A stretch of DNA of 64,000 bases from Neopestalotiopsis rosae (taxonomy: Eukaryota; Ascomycota; Sordariomycetes; Amphisphaeriales; Sporocadaceae). The stretch covers positions 2,790,001 to 2,854,000 of the forward strand of contig JALGAS010000002.1 in NCBI GenBank assembly GCA_023078685.1, in the 5' to 3' direction. Under the pieces are notes generated by a model. That model worked only from the letters and a program-made list of their open reading frames with translations. It was not told the origin of the DNA and did not search any database. Below, in pieces: positions 12,564 to 23,637 of the stretch. Position numbers and translations under genes: made by a program. Within the stretch, counting starts at the first letter, position 1, and the number at the start of each line of letters is the position of its first letter.

Positions 12564-13297
12564 TTACCATCGTCGTCCGAGGGGCTGCTGCATTCTGCTA
12601 GGCGACACCGATGGGGAGGGACTTGACAGCGTCAGGCCGTTGGCGGGGTTGATGATGGGAATAGCGTTGCGTGTCCGCGTGGCGGCGGGTTGGTGCAGCT
12701 TCATGGTCGACTGCTGAGTGTGGTAGGTGGGAGGGATGAACGCCGGCGATGAGGAGTTGAGCGAGAATGCCGTGGACACCTGCTGGACGTGCTGCGTCGG
12801 CGACGAGTGAGGAGAGTTGCTGGAAAGAGATGACCGATCCGAAGCGGAACTGCTAATCGACACCAACTGGAAAAAGGAACAAAAGCAATTAGCCCCTTAT
12901 TCTTGTAGTGTACCGAGGGGATGGCGAGACCCATTCAAGCAACGAAATCATCGACAGCATGGAAGTTGCGTCGCAGAATGTTGATCCCGTGATAGGGGTT
13001 TGGCATCATATCAGACTGGTAACTTACATCACTCTCTGTCAGGAGCTTGGGGCAGAACTCCATGTCATCGTCCAGGTCAAAAGAGCGACCACTCTCGAAG
13101 TTGTTGCGGAAGGTGGTTACGGCGGGCGTCTCAGCGGAGAGATCCTTCATACTTCGCACGCCACGGAACTGTCTGTGGGAGTTTTGAGAGACGGATAGCC
13201 TGGGTGCTCTCCTGTTGCGACCTCCATGGTGGTTGTGGGAGACCGAGGGGGTGGCTGTGGTAGGCTGGTGATTGTACTGGTAGTATGAAGACATCAT
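12564..13297 (-). CDS. conserved serine-rich hypothetical protein
   Basis: Two exons: 13297-13028 and 12866-12564. The intron (12867-13027, 161 nt) has donor GTAAGT and an acceptor after TTTTTCCAG, and the join reads LLTESD|LVSISSS in frame. The product is 190 residues. The N-terminus (MMSSYYQYNHQ) is Tyr/Gln-rich. It is followed by a basic stretch (RNRRAPRLSVSQ), the block FRGVRSMKDLSAETPAV, and an acidic patch FDLDDDMEFCPKLL. The C-terminal half is Ser/Pro-rich with SSSASDRSSLSSNSPHSSP. It has neither a signal peptide nor a membrane segment. The conserved-looking charged blocks and clean splicing argue for a real gene. I cannot name a function. The frame is open upstream of the chosen ATG, but that part reads as translated leader. 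Confidence 0.65.
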
Positions 13298-14370
13298 GGG
13301 CAACAGGCGAAAATGAAGTTGGCGACTATTTTTAATAAGCTCAGATTGTCGATTCGATGCAGCGTTGTTAATTGTTGACTGTTGGCGACGATTGTGCAGC
13401 AGTGAATGGAGCGACGTTGGGGTGGCGGTGTGTGGTGTACGAGTCGTTGGTTGCACTGGACAGCGATTTTTGGGGGGTGAGTTTGTAGTATGTAGTACCG
13501 GCTGGTGGGGAGAACCGAGTTTTTGCAGTGCGGTATTAAAAAAAGAGCTTTGCTTTTTTGCTTTGAAACAACAACAATAACAACAACGGTTGAATAGATG
13601 CGGTGATTGCTCAAATAGGTGTTATGGAGAGCCAAGTATAATAAGCAGGGCGCTTTTGCTTTATGAAAAAGTAGCTTATAGTTTGTTCTTGGTGGAAAAG
13701 AAGATTTTAGAATTTGGGTGTGTGCGTTTCGAGTGTGGGATTCTTGTTATGTACGATGATGAAGATGGGGGGGGAAAGAGAAGTTTGGTGGTTGGAACTT
13801 GGATGGGCGGCGAGATGGGGGGTGGAATAGAGAATAGTGATAATTGATTGGGGATAATGGATTGTGAGAGACAAGGACCAGAAGAGGAGGGGAGAAAGAG
13901 ACTTGAGAGGGCAGCGGTTCGGAGAAGGCGAAGGATTTTGTTGGACAGCAGCGCAGCGCAGCGCAGCACAAGAGCAATGGGACTTCACTCACTCATTCGG
14001 CCAGGGCCCAGGGGACCCATCAGCGTAACATAAACCCAGAGAGAAGCCGGACGAGGGAGGGCGGCGGCGGCAGCTCACTGGCCATCGACTGCCCATGCCC
14101 ACTACTCTAGGGACGTTAGCCCAATGTGCCCTGCCCCCGTTGCACCCTATGGCAGGTAGCGGCCACCGTTCAAAGGAGAAGAGGCGGGCCACCCGTCCAA
14201 TGAAAACGCATTTGCCACCCTGAGCAGGGACTGGGGGGTCTCTCAGGCCATCTGTCTGCCCATGCCGCTCCGGGTCTAGCCTCGAGCCTGGCCTGCGCTA
14301 ACTGTATTTTGCACTGTGGTTGAGATCCAGTGTGGTGGCGGCGGATGATCGCATAGCGAACCAGGGGCCC

Positions 14371-14387
14371 GACAGACAGACAGACAG
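14371..14387. repeat. (GACA)n tetranucleotide repeat
   Basis: Four GACA units, followed within 30 bases by a second short GACA run (about 14402-14412). Confidence 0.85.
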
Positions 14388-14848
14388 CAGCAGATCTGGT
14401 GGACAGACAGACATTGTTGATGAATGAGCTGCTTGACATGCCACCCACTCGCTCATCAAAACAGGTCTCATGGGTCGCTTCTTTCACTGAGCTTGCTAGG
14501 TGGGACTTTCCCACCAGCAGCCAAGCAGTCGCTGACTGACGCTCTGGTGCACTACAGTGCAGTTTTGTGCAGTGCAATGTTGCTGCCACCACCGGCTCGT
14601 TCACAACCACTATCCCGTAACCAAGCAAGCGCGCACTGTTTCGGTGTTTTCCATTGGAAGGAGCAGGAAACAAGTCGTGGACTACTACCAGACTACTGCA
14701 CACCGCAATAGAGACAGGAACAGACACACCATCTTGCGCACTCGTCTGGACTATCGCGGGCAGTTCTGTAAACCCAATCGAGCACCCGGAGGCCCGCGAA
14801 CAAGAATAGCAGCTCCTAAAACTTGCCAGCTGCACAGTTGGCGCACAT

Positions 14849-14864
14849 ACACACACACACACAC
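14849..14864. repeat. (AC)n microsatellite
   Basis: About eight AC units in the gene-free region. Confidence 0.9.
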
Positions 14865-16099
14865 TTGAAGCATTATCATCATTGTAGAACGGCAGGACCA
14901 TGAGATGGTGGGCCGACTCTGCGATTCAGTGGACAGATGTGTAGATCGTCTTTGCATATTCTAGCTGGAGGTCCAGCCGTTACGGAGGGTCTGCAACCTC
15001 AACTTCACTGCAGCTGCGCACAGCATCGACTGACATATTGTCCTCCTCCGTTTGAGGAAGCTGACCAAGACGTACCCATCTATGTTGGTCATTCAGCAAA
15101 TTCAATGGGGGAACATCATCGGCCAGTCATTCGCTTGTTACCTTAAACGGGCGACAACGGCGACTGGGAAGGCAGTGGTGTAACAAAAGACACACAATGG
15201 CATAATAATGCTTGTAGCGGCAGCGCAGGCCAGCAAAGCTCAGTCTATTGCCCATTGTGAGTTGTGACCCGGGCCTTGGGGTGTCTTGTGTCCATCGTGA
15301 CCTGAAGTTTTATTAATATCGCGTCCCGGAGCCAGGGCGGCTTGCAGCATGGCGTGGCCGCTATTTCGCACTCCAGGTCCCGAACTTGCCGCTCCCGGGT
15401 CGATCTCTCCAGTGTTCCCAGGGCCCAGTGGGCTCCATGGCTAGCACTCATAACTCATTCACTCACTCCAATTCCCCATCCTCATTCAGGCAGCGGCCGC
15501 CGCAATCAAAATCAACAAAGTTCCCACTTGGGTTAAAGCCTCATCCTTGTCAGACAAAAAAGCCACAAAGAGCGAAAAAGGTCATGAGAGCACTGCCCTT
15601 TTGATTTTATGCTTTGGATTGTAATCTGAATTAGCCTCGCTCCGCTCTCCAAGAGAGGTAAGAGAATACGTCTTGTTTCGGTTGTGTTTCTAGCGCTGTA
15701 CGTGTCTCTCACAAAGGGCGAGTCTGTGGTCGACTACAGTCGAAAATGCAGATCTCGAATTGCAACATACGGTTGAACCATATCGTCAGTTTGGCAAAAC
15801 CCAGACCACCGGGCAAATAAGTCTCTGTCCCGAGACTGGAACAGGCCACCCGGGCCACTGATGAAATAGATGCTCCAGCTGGGCAGCAGAAACGGGGTCG
15901 ATCGAGTGCCGATCACTTTCTTGTGGCAGCGTCACCAATCATCAGCACCACCAAAAAGATATGAACAACACCGTCTCGGGCTTTCGAGGAAACACTGTAC
16001 CAGCTTCTCTGGCTTGTTGATTTCATTCTCAATTGTGACGATTGTTGTCGTATTGTGGCGCCCCAGTCCGGCACCGTCATCTGCAAGGTCTGAGCGCGC

Positions 16100-16120
16100 G
16101 CACACACACACACACACACT
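16100..16120. repeat. (CA)n microsatellite
   Basis: About ten CA units, preceded by a short alternating GC run (GCGCGCG), so a purine-pyrimidine alternating tract. Confidence 0.9.
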
Positions 16121-18659
16121 CTGGCATAGTAAAGAGGGCCCAGGTTGGGCTGGGTCTTTTTGGGAACTGAGATGATCCCAGTCGATTTTCCAGCCTGCGC
16201 TTGCCCTGCACTGCAACACCAGCCCACATCGTTGCTCCGAACCTTGCATTCGTCAAGTCGTCTGGGCTTCCTTTTTGCCATTTGCTGTGAAAGAAGACCA
16301 GAAGGATGCTGCAGGGCAGAGGGTCACACCCATCCACCCACTGGAGGGGAAATGACCTACTTTTGCCCGCCCGTATTGCGCCCCAGTCCAATCCAGTATC
16401 TAGTGCAGTGCACGATGCCTTCTTTCCGATAGAAAGCTCCATTCTAATGAAGAACGTGGCATTTCTTCTTTTTCCAAAGGGTCTCTAGGCGGTAGTCAGG
16501 TACGTACTATCCAAAGACTCATTTGCAAGACATATAATATTCATTTACCACTCCCACCAGCTACACATGAATCTAGCGTAAGCTGCGCCTGGGGCGGGTA
16601 GTATCTGCACTGCACGACTGCTAGCTAATCTGGAGTGCATCGTCGTAGCAGCTGCTGCGGTCGTCTTGTTCTTTTCCCATGGTGTTTCAAATCATCTGTT
16701 TCAAGCCAGAGCCGATTTTCATGCGACCTTCGGGGCTCAGCAGCAGTAGCCATTGCTAACGCTACTATTGCGCCTATGCCATGCCAGTCAGACTTGGCGC
16801 GGGTTGTCTCGCCTGAAGTTGTAGTGTTTCAAGCAATGGACCAATTTACCCTACCGTTGATCTTCCCTTTCCTCCAGCGCAATTTCTCTTCATTGTCTCC
16901 CCTCCAGGGTTTGTGTTATATTTCGCAATTAGAGGTCAGACATGGCGGGCTTCAAGGCGCTACGTACTTTGGGCATGTTTGGCCTATGGGTATTGTGAAA
17001 TTGTCGGCATGCCCATCAATGTCCCATCATCTAACGGCCACGTACCGAGTCCCCGCTCGCTACCTACTCCAGCTAGCATTCTTCAGGTTCGAGGAATGTC
17101 TGGTCCGTGTAGAAAGGACCCTTGAGACTTTGGTTGGGAGGGGAATTGAGAATTCAATGTTGTCCTGGCGCTTGGCTCAAGATTCAGGGTCCAGAAGCCA
17201 AAACCTTACGGATGCATCTTGGAAGCATTCCTTTCGCTGCAAAGGCCTTGGCCGGGCTTGGAACGACCATGATTACATCAGTCCACGTGAATTGAGTCGT
17301 GTGGGATTTATCTCGCGATCATGAATTGGAGATGATCCGCACGCCGTGTGCGACTCTGCCATGATCTGTGAGAGAATTGATAAGACCCTGTCTGGTCTGT
17401 CGTAATACCTTACTGTGCGCCCTCGTCAGTTAGCGGGCTGCGGGACAGGTGTGACGAAAGGGGCGAATTTCATCAAAATGCGCGGCTAACTCTAGCAGTC
17501 AAAGGCATTGATTGCGCACAAAGATGCAGTGTAAACATGCCGGGACATGATTGCGCTTACATCCCCAATCTGTGCCGCTGAGCAACTTTCAGCAGTTGTA
17601 TACAGTGCAATGCTTCTTGTCATCGGGGAAGATGCCTTGATAGAGTGCTTATTTCCCGGCAATCGTCGTACGAATTACTTGCTTTACCTTTCCCAAGAGG
17701 AGGCGCCCAGCGGTAGGATCCCCGAAAGCTGACAAGGCGGGCACACCTACGTACACAATAGCTAGGGATTCAGATCCTGCTATACACCACGACACACAAA
17801 GATGACCTCTTCCCTCTCCGCCACCGGCACTTGATTATCAGACCGCTTGTACTTGATGGTAGGACGAGGAGAACATTTTGCTACCTCTAGTCCACTGACA
17901 GCCTCATTCGAGTTCGAATCTTCAATCAATCACCAGGTGCAAGTAGAAAAAGAGGTTGGAACAATACATTATGACCCAGCCGTCATTGGCGCGGGGTAAC
18001 ATGGCCGCTACTATTTTAGTTGCTCCAGCAAGGTTCCTCGGGGAAGGACGTCCTGCCTGATCAGATCTCAAAGGAGAGGGGTTTTTTCTTCTTGTTTTCC
18101 CTGGCCTTTACGGTACGTAGCTAGATCGGGGAGTGGCATTGAATTTGGGGGGCAGTGGAAGCGGATTCAGGAATACACATTGAGAAGCATACTCCGTCTT
18201 GGGTTCTTTCTTGTTCAGACGAACTTTGTGCCCCTGGCTGGCTCCTCCTCCTTCCCACCCCGAGCAAAAAGATCTTCTAGAAGCATGACTACTGGGTAAT
18301 GCAAGGGCGGCCGTGGGTGGAAACGGAGTTGGCAAGCGGGTTTCTCTACCGGACTCGCATGAGGTAAAGTCAAAAACTCACAGTATTACTGGGCGTCTAA
18401 TAAGTCTGGTCCCTTGGTTACCTTTGAAGCGGGCTCTTGATTTTGTGATCTGGTACAAGTTTCAGAAAACGATACCTCCTCCCCCCGCGATGGGAAACAC
18501 ATTTTGTGTAGAATAGAGTTCACTGATCGGTTTTTGTTGTGCGTAGTGTAACTCGCTTGTGTGGTTAGGTAACGCAGATAATAGAGCCGTCGAGCTTGGG
18601 GCGCTTGAGTTGCGATTTGGAAAGAAAAAGGGGAGGCCGGCAAGCCACAAAACCCCAAG

Positions 18660-18684
18660 TCTCTCTCTCTCTCTCTCTCTCTCT
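18660..18684. repeat. (CT)n microsatellite
   Basis: About twelve uninterrupted CT units, the longest simple repeat in the window. Confidence 0.92.
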
Positions 18685-21254
18685 TCTTGCTGTTTAGTAC
18701 TATGTATGCAGCAGTCCCACAAGTTACAAACTGGGCTCTGAACTGTTCCCGCGTGTGTTGCAGCTTTGGGCAGACACACACACTGGATCAGATGGGTACA
18801 TGAGATAGAGTCTTCTTTTCTCCAGGGACACTGCCACACCGCCGTTTCTTTTTTGTCGGGCCCATGAACATTGGAGAAGGGGGTTGCTTGCTGGCAAAGA
18901 AAGCTGGAGGGTTGTCACTTGTGTGCCCACGATTGGACAGAGGTCTGGCGGGTCGGTTTATGCATGCAATTGAACCCTGGCTTGGGCTGGGCTTGGCTTG
19001 GCTTTGATTTCCCTCTCCTGCCCTCAAGGTGAAATGTGAACGAAATCACACAATCAGGAGGCGAACGTGAAAAATGATGGGTGTGTAACATTATGTACGA
19101 CATCTCACAATGGAGAGAAGCAGGAGGCTGCAAGTACCTCTTGGTAACATGTCAAAACCTCTTGTCAAGCGAACCAACGAGCTTCCCATTCACACCTACC
19201 GTGAAGAAGGGTGGTCATGCGGTGCCCGTCCCTGCACAGACGGCTCAGCGACTTGTCGAGGAAATGGGTTGAACGGCATGCAAGGGGAGAGAGAGACTCT
19301 GAGAGAGACTGCAAGAGTTGTACATGTAGATTAGTATACTCATCAAGCGCCCCTCCATCTTTCTTCGTCCGTGTGGGCGAGAACACAATCTGGAGTTCCT
19401 CTTCAGCCCAAGCCACTGGGCGCGTGTCCCGCCCCAAAGCACCTTTCCAGGCCTTGTCCCTGCCACTTTTCCTTTCCCCTTGCTTCTTCCTGTCGCTTCC
19501 CGTTGGGACAAGGCCGATTTTATGGGCTTCTACTCTGCCTTGTGGGCGGGTAACCAAATGGACAATGACCATTCAAAGCCGTTTTGTCTATTCCATGAGT
19601 TTGCTAACTAGTATTGCCGATGCGACTTTGATCGCTATATTGCTGTGGCCTGTGCATAATACTGGGATGATGACTCGAGCCGTCGTCGGTATACTATCTA
19701 CATTCTGACATGTTCCATCTAGGAGCCCCGTGGTATAGTAGATGACGGGAAGCGGGAATGGAGGGAAGATCTCGGAGTTGAGATTTGCGCATGGAGGGCA
19801 CTGACGAACTTCTCCGAAGATGCCCGTCCCTGACTGACCCTTTTTGGCACTCCCGCCTTCAACGGCCAGACCCGCCCATTATCGTCATTGCTTTTTCCTC
19901 TTCTTCATTCTTATCCTTTGACTCGCTGTCGCCGGATCGCAAGGCTGAGCTGAGACATTGGTGAGTGGTTTTCAGGGCCTACATAGTTACTTCAAGGTAG
20001 CGTAGTAATATTCGCCGTTATCATGAGATATGGTATGATGGGCTCTCCGCACTCGGAGGTCGGCGAAGAAGCCTCAAACTGGCAACCGACATTTCTTCAC
20101 TTCGTAATTCCCCGGGTGAGTCAATATGGCCGATCCAGGGCGGTCGACACGATGACTGTTATATTCCTCAACTACCGGTGTTCTCGCCTTCAAAGTCTCA
20201 TCATACCTGAAGATATCGTACCATTGTAAACTATCATCCTGATGTTGCGTGTAGTCCTATGATGGGTTTCTGGATCAGTGCAAATATAGTTGCCCCTGCA
20301 GAAAGATGCCGGCCCAGGCATGTCAAGTGGCGTACATTGCAGGAGGTTCCGCAGCGATATTACAACAGCCGTGAGACTTACATGAAGATTAGCCTTGCCA
20401 ATAGTCAGTATCCTGGGCGATTGCTGCAGTCTCTCTGACTGTTAGTCACCAAAGCTACTTTCGAAGTCTATACGAGAGAGACGACGACCTCAAATATTAC
20501 GAGATATCTTTCGCTGTTGAAAGTCGTGATTTTCAATCATAACAGTGTAAAATGTTGCGCTCGTACTCTCGGAATACGTCTCCCTTTTGGGAACAAGCCT
20601 CGTAGATATGGATTATCATGGACGAAACGGCGCTGCTTTCGTGACTTAATCGTGATCAATTATAATTCGGTCTTGCCTATGTCACATACACCAGAATCTC
20701 TATACGAGCGATATTCCTTACTAGGAACCATAGAACGTGCCTAACGGCACTTGATAAACCAGCTTGACAAGTAATGCATCGATGCAGACGACTTAGCTGA
20801 GATGTACTCAAAGTCAACAGATACTTGATTGCGCCTTTATACAGGTCTGTTCTGCTTCTTTTAGTGGTCTGCTGGTGGTGATGAGGTGAAGGCGGCCATA
20901 TACGCGATAGTCGCATGCCGGCCCATGGTCCGAAAGGAATATTCTCAATTCGGTCATCGGTTCGTACTGATGGGAAGGCTCACAGGCCACCCTGAACTTT
21001 GATCGTTGCCATTCCAGCACACGGGATTATCCTTCCAGGATCATCGATTTGACCATTGTGTCTTCGGGACTGCCTGGTTTTGCTGGTATGCCCGAGTTGC
21101 TTTGAGTGAATGCTGATTACCGAAAGTGATTTCAAGGCCTATTTTCTGGTTTTGGCCTAATTTCTCGGTCTTGTGAGTTCTTTACCACGATTCTTATTTT
21201 CTTCGGTCCCTGTTTTGATCTCTGAGATGATCTGAGTTCTTGCTCTCTTCGTTC

Positions 21255-22402
21255 CTAACCCTTGTCAAGTCCTCGTGCCTTGATAAACCTATTGATCTGG
21301 TCTCGGACCGATTTCTCATTATACTGCTCATGAACCTCGTAAAAGGATATCAGCTCTTGCGTGCAATCAACCATGTCGTCAATCACAACGTCGCTCTCTG
21401 CGAGATAGGCACCAAAACGTTGGAGCTTGCCGACTCTCGCCTCATTCGATTTGTTATCTTTATCAAAAGCTCCGCCTGGCGTTGTCTGGCCGCTACTCAA
21501 ACCTGACCCCAAGCCTCGGCTCCCTTGTGCGTGCATCTGGGCCTGCGATTGTGCCTGGGCTTGCGCCAAGACAGCTTGCGCAGCTGCAATACCAGAAGTC
21601 TGACCTCCGGCCACGGGATTCGGCCTAAGAACAAGTGATAGAAGGATTGCTGTCAGCGCAATGACGTGTGGCGCGTAAAGGAGAGGCAAATCTGTCATGT
21701 AGTGGTCGTTGATAATGGTCCAGGCAAGACTGATCTCGTCTTGGGACAGAAAGAAGTCGCTTTGCAGGCTCGTTAACGTTCGATATGGTTGGTGAAGGAT
21801 CATTTGTGCATTCATTTCGGAGATGAGGAAGAATTCGCATTCGCCGAGCCGGGACATGTCCAATGTTAGAAACTCTGTTATGGGCGTATGTTAGTCTTGG
21901 GAGAGTCCCTGCAAATGCACCTCCACGCCTAGGCGCAGAGCAAGGCCTTCTCTTACCTGGCCACAAGGACCTGGCTTCTTGAACCACTAAGCGAATATGC
22001 TGAGGGGATTCCTCCATTTTGCATGCCAGGTACAATGCTGTGACACAAAGAAGATATGGATTCGTTCGCCGAACTTCGACTTTTGTATAGAAACGTTTCA
22101 GATAGACTTGGGCAGTTGCTATAACTTGCTGGCGAAGGACTAGTCTTTTAGCCAGGCGACTAACCTCTGAGCAGAGCAAGAAGTGTTAGCAACGATTCTA
22201 CATCAGTTGATCCAAATAGGTGTATGAGAAGCGGAGACCAACGCTGATTGAAGTAGATGCTCAGGTGCCTCCATTCCGGTAGTGGAAACATTGCCACAAG
22301 TGCCTGCTCATCCTCTCTAAGCTTGGAGCGAGTCTTCGCAAGTTCGTCCCTGGTGAATATCCAGAAGCGACGTTGAGTCGACTCCCAGAAGCTGGCTGCC
22401 AT
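21255..22402 (-). CDS. ssn8: cyclin C, Mediator kinase-module cyclin (Ssn8/Srb11)
   Basis: Three exons: 22402-22243, 22166-21957 and 21874-21255, giving 329 residues. The joins read [11 protein letters not shown] and [15 protein letters not shown], both in frame. The sequence follows fungal cyclin C closely: N-terminal [18 protein letters not shown], then [14 protein letters not shown], the first cyclin box with [15 protein letters not shown] and [18 protein letters not shown], and the second fold with [16 protein letters not shown] and [18 protein letters not shown]. Cyclin C partners Cdk8 (Ssn3) in the Mediator kinase module that modulates RNA polymerase II transcription. An Ala/Gln-rich insert ([10 protein letters not shown]) separates the second fold from the C-terminal helix region. 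The first donor reads GTTGGT, a weak site, but the frame and family sequence support it. The gene is divergent from the mitochondrial carrier gene. Confidence 0.95.
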
Positions 22403-23637
22403 GTTGTGTGTGAACAAACGGGGTACGGATCTCGGGAGGTGTCATTCGCATTCTCATGTTGGCATGGCGTGTCTAGGAGATACCTGATCGCGCTGGAAAA
22501 GAAAGCGAGGAGAATTCAACAATGGACATCAGCCTCGCGAGGCTGCGTAAAGAACAGTTCCCTTGCAGATGGTTTGCGAAGTTGGAGGATGATGACATGC
22601 AGTTGGGCCTGCCCTTCCCCAAGTGGCTAGTCTTGTGATTGCAATTTCACCTCGGAAAAAGGGGAACCCTCTACCAAACTGCGACATCTGGAAGGCACGG
22701 AGCCATGCTAGATCATCTTCCAATATGCTAACTCAAAAGTTGTCACAATATTACAGGAAATGTTTAGGAGTAGATTGGTTGAGTTTCGCGAATGCAAATT
22801 ACCAATTTAATCGATTTCATAACATTCCAGTCAATGAAAGATTTGAGCTAAACTCCTTGTAGATATATCTCGGGTACCTACTCAACCCACCGGGAGAATA
22901 GAGTGACCCTCGGGGCCATCGAGGCTACCAAATCAACGACAGCCCAAATGGCTTACATCGGCTCTTTTGGGTGGTTCAGGCGAGCCGTGGCTTATCGCGG
23001 GGACTAGCTCCCGCTTTGGGCTTAGCGGACAAGCGATATGACGAAGAAGCGGCTCTAATTGGATTTTTGACGTTCCAGGATGGCCCAAACAGCAGAGCCA
23101 GAGCCAGAGCCAGAGCAGAGAAGCACAAGCATTCATTCTACTGCTGTACCAGGAGGTAAGGATCCTTTTGGATGCAAGGTCGGCCAGCACCAGCAACCAA
23201 GTAGGTTTTGTAGCGTAGCACACACACCTTACCTACCTTGACCTCTCAGGGCTGCTCTGCCTTTTCCTTCGTCGAGCTTTCGATCCGGTCTGCCGTGTGT
23301 AATCCCACTATCCCACCACCCCGGACGGAGGAGCTGCTGCTTGCTGCAAGCCTACGTCAATCCTGAACCCCGGGAACCTCGAGCCTCTCGACTACCTGCC
23401 TGCCTGCCTACATTGCAAAGAAGACACTGGCCATCCCCATCTTGAAGCGGCCCTTTTCACAACACACTGCGCAGTGGGTTGCCAGCGACGACGCCACAGC
23501 CGCTTTCTTCCTCGCCGAGTCGGATCGATTTATTCCTCAAGGCGCCCGCTCCCTGTCGTTTTCCTGCCGCCAGCTATGCCGACCTCGTAACACTTGGTTA
23601 GAAAATCCTGCGATCACTTCCTGTATGATCTTCGGAC
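22403..23637. other. divergent intergenic region
   Basis: This is the shared upstream region of cyclin C (minus) and the mitochondrial carrier (plus). It contains an AGAGCC hexanucleotide repeat near 23094-23117, a TACCTACC motif at about 23230 and a GCCTGCCTGCCT run just before 23410. No gene is supported. Confidence 0.6.
23094..23117. repeat. AGAGCC hexanucleotide tandem repeat
   Basis: About three and a half AGAGCC units in the cyclin C/carrier intergenic region. Confidence 0.85.

Larger units (their letters stand above)
13298..21254. other. gene-free stretch of about 8 kb
   Basis: I find no gene I can support. Frames of up to 243 codons occur (14170-14901 minus, 16635-17324 plus, 19211-19708 plus), but they are Ser/Cys/Arg-rich, overlap frames on the other strand and show no domain or coherent splice model. 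The region contains several microsatellites. It lies upstream of the serine-rich gene and downstream of cyclin C, and could hold long leaders, non-coding transcripts or a large regulatory region. Confidence 0.5.

Noticed and set aside
14170..14901. 243-codon minus-strand frame
   Set aside because: Cys/Ser/Arg-rich, starts with a translated AC microsatellite, overlaps plus-strand frames and shows no domain. Likely chance in a gene-free region.
16635..17324. 229-codon plus-strand frame
   Set aside because: No domain, irregular composition and no splice partner. Possible lineage-specific gene, but unsupported.
17905..17920. GTTCGAATC T-loop-like word as a tRNA gene
   Set aside because: No matching acceptor, D or anticodon stems could be folded around it. 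No tRNA gene was recognised by eye elsewhere, though a tRNA search tool should be run.
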